Shown: positions 47,332-57,726, counted from the first letter of the stretch. The stretch is DNA of 64,000 bases from Sphingomonadaceae bacterium (GCA_947451145.1 CANFXW010000010.1:62001-126000); one strand, 5' to 3'. Notes: a model not told the origin generated them from the letters alone. Made by a program: numbers and translations.

Positions 47332-49221
47332 ATGGATGCGCCGCTCCGGGAAGTCCTTGATGACAGGCTGGGCGGATGCGACCATGATGCGGCTCACGTT
47401 GCGACAAGCGGGGCGGCAATGGCCATTCCGCTCGACAGCAACAAGCGGGAGGAGCTGGTGAACGCTGCTGCGCCTGAAGCGGAAAGCACGGTGATCGAAC
47501 CCGGCCGGATGCTCGCGCTCGCCGATTTTGCCCCGCCGTCGCTCAGCGCGGGCGAGCGGTTTTTGCGTTTCGCCTATTCAATCGGTGTTCCGGGCTCCGC
47601 GCTCACCGCGCCGCTGCGCAAGGCGCAGAAGGAACGCCTGCTCGCAGCCGCAGTTGATCCGCTGACTGGCGACAAGGTAGCAGGCACCGCGATCCGCGCC
47701 GGGCATTTCCTGCTCAACGGGGCCAAGCTGGCGATCTCGCAGGCCGATCTGGGCGGCGTCGCACGGATGTTTCCGCCGATGGAACGCTATGTCCACGGCT
47801 TCACCTGGCTGGCCGATCTTGAGGCTGCCGCGCCGCGCGAACAGTGTACGCCGGTGGCGACGCGCATTCTCTCCTCGTGGCTCGATGCCAATGCCAAGCT
47901 GCCCTCCAAGCCGGGCAAGGTCGGCGTCTGGTCAGTCGGCTTGGCGGGCACCCGCCTGCTATCGTGGCTAACCCATGCGCCGCTGATCCTTTCGTCCGAC
48001 AAGCTGCTGCGGCAGCGGGCGATGACATCGATTGCTGCCCATGCCCGCTGGCTCGACAAGAATGTGGCGCGCGGTGAAGACCTGCTCGCCCAGTTCGCCG
48101 GATGGTGCGGAATCACCGCAGCCGGCTTGCTGCTCTCTGGCGGCAAGCCGCGCCGCCTGTTTGGCGAATCGGGTCTGGTCAAGACGCTGGGCGAACTGGT
48201 CGGCGATGATGGCGGCGTGCTGGCGCGCAGTCCGCTGGCGCAAATGGAGGCGATTGCCCTCTTGGTGCGGCTCTCGGCCTGTTACTATGCCGTGGATCGC
48301 GATCCGCCCGAGGTGGTCGGCTCGATGCTCTCGCTGCTGGTGCCGCCGCTGCTGGCGCTGACCCACGGCGATGGCTCGCTGGGATCGTGGCAGGGCGGCT
48401 GGGCTGTCGGCGCAGACGAGGTTGCCGCTCTGGTAGAGGCCAGCGGTGTCCGCACCCGTCCGCTGCGTGATGCCCGCCAGTGGGGATACCAGCGCGCGGT
48501 TGCCCAGAAGACTATCCTGCAATTCGACGCCGCCCCGCCGCCGATGGCGCGCCATGCCCGGGCGGGTTGCGCCTCGACATTGGCCTTTGAACTCAGCCAC
48601 GCCAACCAGCGCCTGATCGTCAATTGCGGCGGCGCGGCGGCAGCGGGCGGCCTGATCCCGCCGCGGCTCGACTCCGGGCTTCGCGCTACGGCGGCCCATT
48701 CGACGCTGGTGCTCGACGATTCCAATTCCACCGCCGTGCTGATCGCCGGTAAGCTCGGCCCCGGGGTGAACGAGGTCGAAGTTGATCGCCGCACCATCGA
48801 GGGCGAGCGCGGCTCAGGCGCCACCCGGCTTGAGGCCAGCCACGATGGCTATGCCAGCCGCTTCGGCCTGATCCACCGCCGTATCCTGATCCTGCGCGAC
48901 GATGGCACCGAACTGCGCGGCGAAGACCTGCTGGTTCCCGCCAAGGGCAAGGGCGCGCGCGGCAAGGTTGGCTTTGCCATTCGCTGGCACGTCGGCCCCG
49001 GCATCGAGATCGGCCTGTCGGAAAACCGGCAGGGTGCAGGCCTCGCCCTGCCCGATGGCTCGTACTGGCAGTTCATTTCCAGCGGCGGCGAACTGGCCGT
49101 CGAGGATTCAATCTGGGCCGACAAGCACGGACGCCCGGTTGCCATTCAGCAACTGGTGTTGCAGGGGCTCGTTTCGCGCGGCGGGGGAACGTTCTCCTGG
49201 CTGCTGAAGAAAATGGGATAA
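47332..49221 (+). CDS. Heparinase II/III family protein
   Basis: C-terminal beta-sandwich with [14 protein letters not shown]..., [40 protein letters not shown]; adjacent to rpe and purH. Confidence 0.85.
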   Translation: MDAPLREVLDDRLGGCDHDAAHVATSGAAMAIPLDSNKREELVNAAAPEAESTVIEPGRMLALADFAPPSLSAGERFLRFAYSIGVPGSALTAPLRKAQKERLLAAAVDPLTGDKVAGTAIRAGHFLLNGAKLAISQADLGGVARMFPPMERYVHGFTWLADLEAAAPREQCTPVATRILSSWLDANAKLPSKPGKVGVWSVGLAGTRLLSWLTHAPLILSSDKLLRQRAMTSIAAHARWLDKNVARGEDLLAQFAGWCGITAAGLLLSGGKPRRLFGESGLVKTLGELVGDDGGVLARSPLAQMEAIALLVRLSACYYAVDRDPPEVVGSMLSLLVPPLLALTHGDGSLGSWQGGWAVGADEVAALVEASGVRTRPLRDARQWGYQRAVAQKTILQFDAAPPPMARHARAGCASTLAFELSHANQRLIVNCGGAAAAGGLIPPRLDSGLRATAAHSTLVLDDSNSTAVLIAGKLGPGVNEVEVDRRTIEGERGSGATRLEASHDGYASRFGLIHRRILILRDDGTELRGEDLLVPAKGKGARGKVGFAIRWHVGPGIEIGLSENRQGAGLALPDGSYWQFISSGGELAVEDSIWADKHGRPVAIQQLVLQGLVSRGGGTFSWLLKKMG

Positions 49222-49229
49222 GTTTCGAG

Positions 49230-50819
49230 ATGTCAGAAGTGAAGATCCGCCGGGCGCTGCTTTCGGTGTCCGACAAGGCTGGACTGGTTGATCTGGGGCG
49301 CGCGCTGGCGGCGCGCGGGGTTGATCTGGTTTCCACCGGAGGCACGGCCAAGGCACTGCGCGATGCGGGGCTTGCGGTGCGTGATATTTCCGATCTCACC
49401 GGCTTTCCCGAAATGATGGACGGCCGCGTCAAGACACTGCACCCCAAGGTGCACGGCGGTCTGCTCGCAGTGCGCGACAATCCCGAACACGCCGCTTCGA
49501 TGGAAGAGCACGCCATTGGCGCGATCGATCTCGTCGTGGTCAATCTCTACCCGTTTGAAGCTACCGTCGCCAAGGGCGCGGAGCGCGACGAGATCATCGA
49601 GAACATCGACATCGGCGGCCCCTCGATGGTCCGCTCGGCGGCAAAGAACCACCTTTACGTGACCATCGTCACCGATCCGGCGGACTATGCGACGCTGCGT
49701 TCCGAACTGGACGCGACCGACGGTGCCACCACCTATGACTTCCGCCGCAAGCTCGCGGGCAAGGCCTATGCCGCAACGGCTGCCTATGATTCGATGATCA
49801 GCCAGTGGTTCGCCTTTGCCGATCAGGGCGAGACTTTCCCCGAAACGCTCGCGATTACCGGCCGCCGGGTGACCGAGCTTCGCTATGGCGAAAATCCGCA
49901 CCAGAAGGCCGCGCTCTATACCCCCGTCGGTCCGCACATCAGCGGCATCGCGCAGGGGACGCAGGTGCAGGGCAAGGAGCTGTCCTACAACAATTACGCC
50001 GATGCCGACGCCGCGTTTGAACTGGCCGCCGAGTTCAAGGGGCAGGACCCCGCCGTGGTCATCGTCAAGCACGCCAACCCTTGCGGCGTGGCGCAGGGCG
50101 CCAGCCTGCTCGAGGCTTGGAACGGCGCGCTGCAGTGCGATTCGGTTTCGGCCTTCGGCGGCATCGTCGCGGTCAACGTGCCGCTCGACGGACCAACGGC
50201 AGAGGCGATCTGCGAGATCTTTACCGAAGTTGTCGTCGCGCCCGCCGCTGACGAGGCTGCCCGCGCTGCTTTCGCCAAGAAGAAGAACCTGCGGCTGCTG
50301 CTCACCGGCGAGTTCCCCGATCCGCGCCGCGCCGGGCTGATGGTCAAGCCGATTACCGGCGGCATGCTGGTGCAGACGCGCGATAACGGGGCGATTACGC
50401 TGGATGACCTCAAGGTCGTGACCAAACGCCAGCCGACGAGCCAAGAACTGAAGGACTGCCTCTTCGCCTGGACAGTGGCGCGGCATGTCAAATCGAACGC
50501 CATTGTCTATGCCAAGGACGGGATCACCGCAGGCATCGGCGCAGGCCAGATGAACCGTCGCGACAGCAGCCGCATCGCCGCGATGAAGGCTTCGGAAGCT
50601 GCCGAGAAATACGGCTGGGCAAAAAGCCGCGCCTTCGGCTCCGCAGTTGCCTCGGACGCCTTCTTCCCCTTCGCCGACGGGCTGTTGGCGGCCGCCGAAG
50701 CGGGCGCGACAGCGGTGATCCAGCCGGGCGGATCAATCCGCGATGACGAGGTTATCGCGGCGGCTGACGAAGCCGGTCTGGCGATGGTCTTCACCGGAAT
50801 GCGCCATTTCCGGCACTGA
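49230..50819 (+). CDS. purH: Bifunctional AICAR formyltransferase / IMP cyclohydrolase
   Basis: [85 protein letters not shown]. Confidence 0.97.
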   Translation: MSEVKIRRALLSVSDKAGLVDLGRALAARGVDLVSTGGTAKALRDAGLAVRDISDLTGFPEMMDGRVKTLHPKVHGGLLAVRDNPEHAASMEEHAIGAIDLVVVNLYPFEATVAKGAERDEIIENIDIGGPSMVRSAAKNHLYVTIVTDPADYATLRSELDATDGATTYDFRRKLAGKAYAATAAYDSMISQWFAFADQGETFPETLAITGRRVTELRYGENPHQKAALYTPVGPHISGIAQGTQVQGKELSYNNYADADAAFELAAEFKGQDPAVVIVKHANPCGVAQGASLLEAWNGALQCDSVSAFGGIVAVNVPLDGPTAEAICEIFTEVVVAPAADEAARAAFAKKKNLRLLLTGEFPDPRRAGLMVKPITGGMLVQTRDNGAITLDDLKVVTKRQPTSQELKDCLFAWTVARHVKSNAIVYAKDGITAGIGAGQMNRRDSSRIAAMKASEAAEKYGWAKSRAFGSAVASDAFFPFADGLLAAAEAGATAVIQPGGSIRDDEVIAAADEAGLAMVFTGMRHFRH

Positions 50820-50948
50820 TCCCACGCAGTTCACCGCAGGCCATTAACCATTCACCGCACCGGGCTTGGCCTGAGGCGATTGTTCACACCTTGGCAACAT
50901 AATCCCTGCCAAGCAGGACACAGTAATTCTCCCTAGGCGATTCGTTAC

Positions 50949-51089
50949 ATGGACTTCCTCAAGCCCGATCTTCTGCGTTCCTTCGGCATCGGCTTCGCGC
51001 TCGGCGCTGCGGCCTTGATGATGACCCTCGGACTTGGCGGACAGCCGGGCGGCGTAGTGCCTTCGGCGGTTGCGGCGACAGCCAAGTGA
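50949..51089 (+). CDS. Small single-TM protein (46 aa)
   Basis: ATG..TGA: MDFLKPDLLRSFGIGFALGAAALMMTLGLGGQPGGVVPSAVAATAK. Below the ORF-track length; overlapping/adjacent to msrA. Confidence 0.45.
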   Translation: MDFLKPDLLRSFGIGFALGAAALMMTLGLGGQPGGVVPSAVAATAK

Positions 51090-51102
51090 TGGGCCCCAAG
51101 TA

Positions 51103-51792
51103 ATGCGCCGCAGGCTTACCGCCGCTGCGCTCTCCCTGATCCTCGCCTTTGCGAGCTCATGCCAGCAGGCGGCCAATGCCGCCGCACCAGAGCATGCCTT
51201 CAACGCACCAGCCCCTGCACGCAAGGCGGCGGAGGGCGCGGGCCTCAAGGTCGCGGTGTTTTCCGGCGGCTGCTATTGGGGCGTCGAGGGCGTGTTCAGC
51301 CACGTGATCGGCGTGACCAGCGCCGTCTCCGGCTTTCAGGGCGGCGCGAAATCGACGGCGGAATACGAAGAGGTCTCCAGCGGCACCACCGGCCATGCCG
51401 AATCGGTGAGGGTCACCTATGATCCCGCCAAGGTCCGTTATGACCAGCTGCTGCAGGTGTTCTTCTCGGTGATCGCCGATCCCACCCAGCTTAACCGGCA
51501 GGGGCCGGACACCGGCACGCAATATCGTTCGGCGCTGGTGCCGCAGAGTCCGGAACAGGCCGCCGTCGCCAGCGCCTATCTCGCGCAGATGAAGGCTTCG
51601 GGCGTGTGGAAAGCGCCGATTGTCACGCGGATCGAGCCCAACAAGGGCTTCTTCCCCGCGGCTTCCGAGCATCAGGATTTCATGGCCGACAACCCAGGCC
51701 ACCCCTACATCCAGTTCTGGGATGTCGGCAAAGTGGCGGCGCTGAAGAAGATGTTTCCCGCGCTCTACAAGGCCAGCTTCACGCGAGGGTAA
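51103..51792 (+). CDS. msrA: Peptide-methionine (S)-S-oxide reductase, probable lipoprotein/exported form
   Basis: GGCYWGVEGVFSHVIGVTSAVSGFQGG; N-terminal signal with FASSC lipobox-like Cys. Confidence 0.93.
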   Translation: MRRRLTAAALSLILAFASSCQQAANAAAPEHAFNAPAPARKAAEGAGLKVAVFSGGCYWGVEGVFSHVIGVTSAVSGFQGGAKSTAEYEEVSSGTTGHAESVRVTYDPAKVRYDQLLQVFFSVIADPTQLNRQGPDTGTQYRSALVPQSPEQAAVASAYLAQMKASGVWKAPIVTRIEPNKGFFPAASEHQDFMADNPGHPYIQFWDVGKVAALKKMFPALYKASFTRG

Positions 51793-51826
51793 ATCGGGGC
51801 AGATTCGCTTCAACCACCCAACCAAA

Positions 51827-51906
51827 CCCCGCTCACCCTGAGCCTGTCGAAGGGTGGGTGCACCGCCCTCGCGCCAGCATCCTTCGACAGGCTCAGGATG
51901 AGCGGG
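51827..51906. repeat. Intergenic inverted repeat (REP-like, CTTCGACAGGCTCAGG family)
   Basis: ccccgctcaccctgagcctgtcgaaggg ... tccttcgacaggctcaggatgagcgggg. A related half-copy (cccttcgacaggctcagggagagcgg) lies at ~1698-1723. Confidence 0.85.
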
Positions 51907-51952
51907 GTTGTTTCAGGTTTCCAGCGCAACCCAGCGAGCCTATATAGGGCCT

Positions 51953-52411
51953 ATGGTCAGGCACCTTCATCACGAACATCACGGCGCGGCGCTGGCGAGT
52001 GCAGCGCGTTTGGCGCTGGAGGAAGCGGGCGAGCAGTGGACCGACATGCGCGCTGCGGTCTTTACCGCGCTGACTGCTGTCGAGCGTCCGGTCTCAGCCT
52101 ATGATGTCGCGGAAAGCGTTTCCAAGGCGCAGGGGCGGCGAGTGGCCGCCAATTCGGTTTACCGCATCCTCGATCTGTTCGTGCGGACCAACCTCGCGCG
52201 GCGGATCGAGAGCGCCAACGCCTATATCGCCAACCCGCACCCCGGCTGCCAGCATGACTGCATTTTCCTGATCTGCGATTGCTGCGGCAAGGCCGTGCAC
52301 ATCGATGACGATGCCCTCACCGGCGCGCTGGTCGGAGCGGCCCGTGCGGCGGGATTTGCCGATGTGAGGCCGGTGGTGGAACTGCGCGGAAACTGTTCCG
52401 ACTGTAGTTGA
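51953..52411 (+). CDS. zur: Fur family transcriptional regulator (Zur-like)
   Basis: MRAAVFTALTAVERPVSAYDVAESVSKAQGRRVAANSVYRILDLF; CQHDCIFLICDCCGKAVHID; C-terminal NCSDC. Confidence 0.85.
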   Translation: MVRHLHHEHHGAALASAARLALEEAGEQWTDMRAAVFTALTAVERPVSAYDVAESVSKAQGRRVAANSVYRILDLFVRTNLARRIESANAYIANPHPGCQHDCIFLICDCCGKAVHIDDDALTGALVGAARAAGFADVRPVVELRGNCSDCS

Positions 52412-52412
52412 T

Positions 52413-53030
52413 TTAGCTGCGCAGCGCCTGCATCCGTTGCAGATAGCGCGCGAGAATATCGATCTCGAGATTAACCTGATCGCCCTGCTTCAGTGCGCCC
52501 AGAGTCGTCACTTCGGCGGTGTGCGGGATGATGTTCACGGCGAAGTGGCAGGTGCCATCGGCCTGATCGGTCACCTCGTTCACCGTCAGCGAAACGCCGT
52601 CGATGGTGATCGAGCCCTTCGCGGCAAGGTAGGGCGCGAGCTCCTTTGAAATGGCAAAGCCGATCCGGCGCGAATCGCCTTCGGGGCAAATGCCGAGCAC
52701 CGTGCCGACGCCGTCGACATGGCCGGTTACGATGTGTCCGCCCAATTCGTCGCCCAGCTTCAGCGCCGGTTCGAGGTTAAGTCTGGTACCTTGTTGCCAG
52801 CGCCCCGGCACCGTGCAGGACACCGTCTCGCCCGAGATATCGACCGCGAACCAGGCGTCCCCCGCCACGCCGCCGCGCTCGACCACGGTCAGGCAGCAGC
52901 CCGAACAGGCGATTGATGCGCCGATGGCAATCTTTGCGGGATCGAAGGGGCAGGCAATCACAGCGCGCAGGTCGCCGCTTCCGTTTGCCTCTTGGATGGT
53001 GCCGATGGCGGTGACTATTCCGGTGAACAT
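52413..53030 (-). CDS. ribE: Riboflavin synthase alpha subunit
   Basis: MFTGIVTAIGTI, IACSGCCLTVV, GHIVTGHVDGVG, SITIDGVSLTVNEV. Confidence 0.95.
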   Translation of the reverse strand: MFTGIVTAIGTIQEANGSGDLRAVIACPFDPAKIAIGASIACSGCCLTVVERGGVAGDAWFAVDISGETVSCTVPGRWQQGTRLNLEPALKLGDELGGHIVTGHVDGVGTVLGICPEGDSRRIGFAISKELAPYLAAKGSITIDGVSLTVNEVTDQADGTCHFAVNIIPHTAEVTTLGALKQGDQVNLEIDILARYLQRMQALRS

Positions 53031-54007
53031 GGTTTTGCCTCGTAAACATCAAGCCGGTCGATGCCAAGCGTGCGGCTGCCAGTCAGGTTCCATTGGTGTG
53101 AGCCCGCGAGCGCAGGTTCGGTCAGTTCGGCCAGCCTTGGCACGTCACCGGCAATCTTCACCGGTGCGCGGTAGATCATCAGGCGGTCGACAAGCCCGGC
53201 ATCAAGGAAGGCCCGCGCCGTAGCAGCGCCGCCTTCAACCATCAGATATTGGGCTTGCTTGATCTGTCCGATGGCGTTTGGCGAAGTGATCGCCTGCCAG
53301 CCTGCGGGAGCCGCGCCGCTGGTCAGCACCCACCGCTCTGGGCTGCGCGCTTCGAGGCCGGGGAGGCGGACATCGAGGCGGGGATTGTCGGCCTGCAAAG
53401 TTCCGCTCCCGACAAGGATCGCGTCCATCTTCGCCCGCATGGCATGGACATGGGCGCGCGATGCCTCGCCGGTGATCCACTGGCTCTCGCCGGGTGGCCG
53501 GGCCAGCGCGCCGTCCTGTGACATTGCCAGTTTCAAGGTGACATGCGGGCGGCCTTGGCGGGTCCGCACGAGGTATCCGGCAAGGCTGGCCTCGCATGCG
53601 GAATTGTCGACCAGCTCGGCGGAAAGCCCGGCAGCGCGCAGGCTTTCGATGCCCTTGCCCGCCGTGCGCGGATCGGGATCGGGGCATCCGGCGACCACGC
53701 GGGCGAGGCCCGATTCGCGGATCAGCGAGCAGCAACTCGGCCCGCGCTCGGAGGCATGGGCACAGGGTTCAAGGCTGACATAGAGGGTCGCCCCCGCTGC
53801 CTGCGGCCCGGCTGCGGCGAGCGCCACGGCTTCGGCATGGGGTCGCCCGCCGGCTTGCGTCCAGCCACGGGCGATCACCACGCCGTCCTTGACGATAATC
53901 GCGCCGACCGAGGGATTGGGGCGCGAGAGCGGCACCCCGCGTGCGGCAAGTCTGGCAGCGGCATCAAGCCACAGCGCGTCAGTTCCCGATAGATCAGGGT
54001 TTGCCAA
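53015..54007 (-). CDS. ribD: Bifunctional riboflavin deaminase/reductase
   Basis: NPSVGAIIVKDGVVIARGWTQAGGRPHAEAVAL, YVSLEPCAH, RPHVTLKLAMSQDG. Start inferred as TTG 54007; the longer ORF overlaps 53994..54440. Confidence 0.92.
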   Translation of the reverse strand: MANPDLSGTDALWLDAAARLAARGVPLSRPNPSVGAIIVKDGVVIARGWTQAGGRPHAEAVALAAAGPQAAGATLYVSLEPCAHASERGPSCCSLIRESGLARVVAGCPDPDPRTAGKGIESLRAAGLSAELVDNSACEASLAGYLVRTRQGRPHVTLKLAMSQDGALARPPGESQWITGEASRAHVHAMRAKMDAILVGSGTLQADNPRLDVRLPGLEARSPERWVLTSGAAPAGWQAITSPNAIGQIKQAQYLMVEGGAATARAFLDAGLVDRLMIYRAPVKIAGDVPRLAELTEPALAGSHQWNLTGSRTLGIDRLDVYEAKPCSPE

Positions 54008-54440
54008 CCGGCGTCTCTTGCTTCGCTTTGGCCTTTTCGGCGGCGGCAGCTTCGGCCTTGGCCTTCTGCTCGATCGCGTCGACATCCATGCCGGTGGCGC
54101 GGCCCAGAGCCTTGTAGGCCTTGCGCACCTCTTCATCGCGCCTGGCCTCGTCAGCGGCGATCTCGTCGTTGCGCTTCTGGTTGGCTTCGATGAACTTTTT
54201 GGTCTCGGCCATGGTCCGGCTGGCGGGCCAGGAATTGATATAGGTGATTGTCGGGCGCGGCGGCGGCACACGCCAGGTGTCGCGGGTCAGGCCCCAGAAC
54301 AGAATGGCGGTAATCACCGAGGCGGCGAGGGCAATGCGCAGGCGATTGCGCCCGGCATCGCGAAACACTTCGCGCAGATCGCCGATCGCCCCGGTGGGGC
54401 TTACGTGGGACCAGTAGGAGCTTTTCTTCACGCCGAGCAT
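53994..54440 (-). CDS. Hypothetical single-TM membrane protein
   Basis: RIALAASVITAILFWGLTRDTWRV transmembrane segment, charged C-terminal AEKAKAK tail. Confidence 0.7.
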   Translation of the reverse strand: MLGVKKSSYWSHVSPTGAIGDLREVFRDAGRNRLRIALAASVITAILFWGLTRDTWRVPPPRPTITYINSWPASRTMAETKKFIEANQKRNDEIAADEARRDEEVRKAYKALGRATGMDVDAIEQKAKAEAAAAEKAKAKQETPVGKP

Positions 54441-54480
54441 GGGTGCAATTTAGGGGCTTGGAATGGTTTGCGCCAGTGCT

Positions 54481-55206
54481 TCAGCCAAAATGCGCATAAA
54501 GGCTGCGGCCCTCGCGCTTCAGCCAGCGATCGGCTTCGGCGAGATCGCCTTCGAACAGCGCGCCCAGATGCGCCTTGAAGCGCGGCGAATGGTCGAAATG
54601 GGCTAGGTGGGCGACTTCGTGCGCCACGACTGAGCGGCGCACAATGTCGGGCGCCATGATCAGCCGCCAGTTGATCCGCACCGCCCCCCGCGCCGAGCAC
54701 GAACCCCAGCGCCGCTGCGCCGAAGACAGCGACAGGGCAGGCGCATCACAGCCCGCCTGCGCGCAGTAATGGGACAGGTCTTCACTCACCCGGGCCAGCG
54801 CTTCAGCCCTGAGCCAGCGCGATATCCGTGCGGGAAGCGATTCCACCGGGCCGCCAAGCCGTACGGAGTCTCCCTCCAGCCGCACCGTGCGGGTCGCGGC
54901 AGGATCGTGGGTGACTGAGACCAGTGTCCCGCGAAACGGGAAAGTCGATCCCGGGCCAACCGGCGCGATCACCGGGATCCGCGCCGCCTGCCGCTCCAGC
55001 CAGTCAATCCGGCTTGATGCAAAGGCCAGCGCCTCGCGCGTCGGGGTCCAGCGCGGGATGGTGACCAACACGGCATTGCCGTCAGCGGCGAGGCGCATGG
55101 TCAGGCGTCTGGCCCGGTCATTGCGCCGCACCTGAAGCGGCAGCACGCGGCCGTCCAGCTCGATGGTCGGTTCGGCGCGGGGATCTCGGCGCAACCAGTC
55201 AAGCAT
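54481..55206 (-). CDS. YgjP-like (M48/DUF45) metallopeptidase domain protein
   Basis: RRWGSCSARGAVRINWRLIMAPDIVRRSVVAHEVAHLAHFDHSPRF (HExxH). Confidence 0.9.
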   Translation of the reverse strand: MLDWLRRDPRAEPTIELDGRVLPLQVRRNDRARRLTMRLAADGNAVLVTIPRWTPTREALAFASSRIDWLERQAARIPVIAPVGPGSTFPFRGTLVSVTHDPAATRTVRLEGDSVRLGGPVESLPARISRWLRAEALARVSEDLSHYCAQAGCDAPALSLSSAQRRWGSCSARGAVRINWRLIMAPDIVRRSVVAHEVAHLAHFDHSPRFKAHLGALFEGDLAEADRWLKREGRSLYAHFG

Positions 55207-55217
55207 GGCCAGCGCCC

Positions 55218-55667
55218 TCAGGCATTATAGGCTTCATCCCAGACGATGTGGTTCTCGATTGGTCCGGCCAGGTCTTCGGACACCAGCTTGCCGCGAATCG
55301 AATGGCCTTGTTTGTGCACCGCCTCGCGGTCGCCCGAGATCAGGTAGTGCCAGAGGGGCAGCGGCTCGCCATGGGCGCGCAGGCGATAGGCGCAGGTCTT
55401 GGGCAGCCAGGGGATTTCGCCGGCGCTCTTGAGCGTCAGCTGGACGCAATCGGGAACCGACTTCTTGCGCGCCGCGTAGTCGCTGCACTGGCCCGAGCGC
55501 AGATCGAGCAGGCGGCAGCCGACATTGGTGGGCCAGACGCGTCCGGTGTCCTCGTCCTCAACCTTGTGGCGGCAGCACTGGCCGCAGCCATCGCACAGCG
55601 CCTCCCATTCGGCCTTGTTCAGGCTCGCCAGTGGTTGCTCCCAGAACTTGTCCTTCAGCGCACCCAT
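55218..55667 (-). CDS. YcgN family cysteine cluster protein (UPF0260)
   Basis: EWEALCDGCGQCCRHKVEDEDTG, RKKSVPDCVQLTLK, WLPKTCAYRL. Confidence 0.9.
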   Translation of the reverse strand: MGALKDKFWEQPLASLNKAEWEALCDGCGQCCRHKVEDEDTGRVWPTNVGCRLLDLRSGQCSDYAARKKSVPDCVQLTLKSAGEIPWLPKTCAYRLRAHGEPLPLWHYLISGDREAVHKQGHSIRGKLVSEDLAGPIENHIVWDEAYNA

Positions 55668-56239
55668 TTGGCGAGCTCCGCAGCGACTTCGAGCGCGCTC
55701 TTGTCTACCGGCAGCAAGGCAATTGGCTTGCCGCCGCGATCGAACAGATAGGCGGCGCGGGTGTGCTCCATATCATAGCCGCCATCGGGGCGGGGGCTCT
55801 GCTTGGAATAGAACACCGCATAGGCCTTGGCCGTTTCGGCGATCTGGGCGGGGGTGCCGGTCAGCGCGGTCAGGCCGGGGAACGACTTTGCATATTCGGC
55901 CATCCGCTGCGGCGTATCGCGCTCGGGGTCGATGGTGATGAAGATCGGGCGGATCTCCGCTGCCAGTTCGGGATCGGCCTTCACGCCTTTCATCATGTTG
56001 GCGACATCGAAGGGGCAGACCGCCGGGCACTTGGCATAGCCGAAATAGACCACGCGCCATTTGCCCTTGAAATCGCTCCAGCGCACCGGCTTTCCATCGC
56101 CGCCGGTCAAGGTGAAGTCGCCGCCGATTTTGGCACCGGCAAGCGGGGCGTTGTCGAGCGGCTCCTTGCTTGAACAGGCAGCAAGGGTCAGTGATAAGGC
56201 GGCGAGGCTGAAGATAAGGCGCATAGCGCGGGCGTTCAT
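55655..56239 (-). CDS. SCO family copper chaperone-like protein
   Basis: Lipobox LAACSSKE; WRVVYFGYAKCPAVCPFDVANM (CxxxC); DPERDTPQRMAEYAKSF. Confidence 0.9.
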   Translation of the reverse strand: MNARAMRLIFSLAALSLTLAACSSKEPLDNAPLAGAKIGGDFTLTGGDGKPVRWSDFKGKWRVVYFGYAKCPAVCPFDVANMMKGVKADPELAAEIRPIFITIDPERDTPQRMAEYAKSFPGLTALTGTPAQIAETAKAYAVFYSKQSPRPDGGYDMEHTRAAYLFDRGGKPIALLPVDKSALEVAAELAKWVR

Positions 56240-56279
56240 GCTCTGCTATCGCCAGAGGCGCAAGTGAGCCTTGCGGCTA

Positions 56280-56942
56280 ATGCGGCCTGAAGGAGTGTTC
56301 AGAGTGTCGATTTCCCGGTTCCCCCGCAAGTTGTCCTTGGGCCTGTCCCTTGCCTCGGCGCTTCTGCTGGCCGTTCCCGCGCAGGCGCAGTTCCAGTCGC
56401 AGGGGTACAAGTTCCTTGAGGCTGTCAAAAAGCACGACGGCGAAACCGTCGAAAAGATGCTTTCCAGTTCCGGATCAAAGAGCACGCCGGGCGACATCAT
56501 CATCAATGCCCGCGATATCACCACCGGCGATTCGGCGCTGCACCTGATCATCGGCCAGCGCGACCTGAAATGGCTGACCTATCTGATCGCCAAGGGTGCT
56601 GATGTGAACATCCGCAATTTTCAGGGCACGACACCGTTGTGGCTGGCGATCAACACCGGCTTTATCGACGGGGCGACGCTTCTGATCTCGCAGCGGGCGC
56701 AGGTTAACAATCCGGGACCGGCCGGTGAAACCCCGCTGATTGCCGCGGTACACCAGCGCAATCTTGAACTGGTCAGGACCCTGCTCAAGGCAGGGGCGAT
56801 TGCCACCCGCGCCGACAATTCGGGCCGCAACGCGATCGACTATGCCAAGCTGTCAAATTCAACCCTGATCCTTGGTGAGCTGGAAACGGCGGCCAAAGCG
56901 GCCAAGGCCAAGGCGGCCAAGTCCTATGGGCCCTCGTTCTAA
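56280..56942 (+). CDS. Exported ankyrin-repeat protein
   Basis: Signal peptide ...ALLLAVPAQAQ; repeats GDSALHLIIGQRDLKWLTYLIAKGADVNIRN, GTTPLWLAINTGFIDGATLLIS, GETPLIAAVHQRNLELVRTLLKAGA. Confidence 0.88.
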   Translation: MRPEGVFRVSISRFPRKLSLGLSLASALLLAVPAQAQFQSQGYKFLEAVKKHDGETVEKMLSSSGSKSTPGDIIINARDITTGDSALHLIIGQRDLKWLTYLIAKGADVNIRNFQGTTPLWLAINTGFIDGATLLISQRAQVNNPGPAGETPLIAAVHQRNLELVRTLLKAGAIATRADNSGRNAIDYAKLSNSTLILGELETAAKAAKAKAAKSYGPSF

Positions 56943-57609
56943 AGGCGCGCCAGTGAACCCCGCTGACATGACTCTTGCTGAAATCCGCGTGGCGCTGGCT
57001 CCGCATATCGCGGCCGATGCTGCGTTTGACGGCTGGACCATGGCCGCAGCCGAAAGCGCGGCCTCGGTTCTGGGGGTCGATCCGGCGACAGCGCGGATCG
57101 CCTTTCCGGGTGGGGCGATGGACATGATCGAGGCGTGGATCGGCTCGATTGATGCAGCGATGGTCGAGGCTCTACCCGCTGAAACGCTTGCCGCCCTGCC
57201 GATCCGCGAACGCATCCGGCGACTGGTGCAGTTCCGGCTTGATGCCGTGACGGCAACACGCGAATCGCTGCGCCGGGCGATGGCAATCATGGCCATGCCG
57301 CAGAACCTTGCGCGCTCGACCCAGCTTGGCTGGCGCAGCGCAGATGTCATGTGGCGGCTCGCTGGTGACACTGCCACCGATTACAACCACTATACCAAGC
57401 GGGCGATCCTGGCCGGGATCTACACCGCCACCCTGACGGTGTTCGTGGGTGACCAGAGCGAACACTGTGCGGAGACCTCTGCATTCCTCGGCCGCCGGAT
57501 CGACGGGGTGATGCGGTTTGAAAAGGCCAAGGCCAAGTGGACAAAGCAGTCGGAAGTCCACTTCAGCCCGGCGCGATTCCTCGGGCGGCTGCGCTATCCG
57601 GCGCGGTGA
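56926..57609 (+). CDS. COQ9 family protein
   Basis: DTATDYNHYTKRAILAGIYTATLTVFVGDQSEHCAETSAFLGRRIDGVMRFEKAKAKW. Start overlaps the ankyrin gene. Confidence 0.9.
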   Translation: MGPRSKGAPVNPADMTLAEIRVALAPHIAADAAFDGWTMAAAESAASVLGVDPATARIAFPGGAMDMIEAWIGSIDAAMVEALPAETLAALPIRERIRRLVQFRLDAVTATRESLRRAMAIMAMPQNLARSTQLGWRSADVMWRLAGDTATDYNHYTKRAILAGIYTATLTVFVGDQSEHCAETSAFLGRRIDGVMRFEKAKAKWTKQSEVHFSPARFLGRLRYPAR

Positions 57610-57618
57610 TTGCCAGGT

Positions 57619-57726
57619 CCCCCTCCCGCAGGCGGGAGGGGTTAGGGGTGGGCCAGTTTCGCGAAGTCACACCTTCTGCTGCACCTAAATTCTCCCACCC
57701 CCAGCCCCTCCCGCCTGCGGGAGGGG
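57619..57726. repeat. Intergenic inverted repeat (CCCCTCCCGCAGGCGGGAGGGG family)
   Basis: cccctcccgcaggcgggaggggttaggggtggg ... cccacccccagcccctcccgcctgcgggagggg; each arm is itself palindromic. Confidence 0.88.

Noticed and set aside
46219-47397. 392-aa ORF on - strand across B2 and rpe
   Set aside because: Antisense shadow; B2 and rpe have clear family motifs.
49233-50486. 417-aa ORF on - strand
   Set aside because: Antisense to purH; no recognisable domain.
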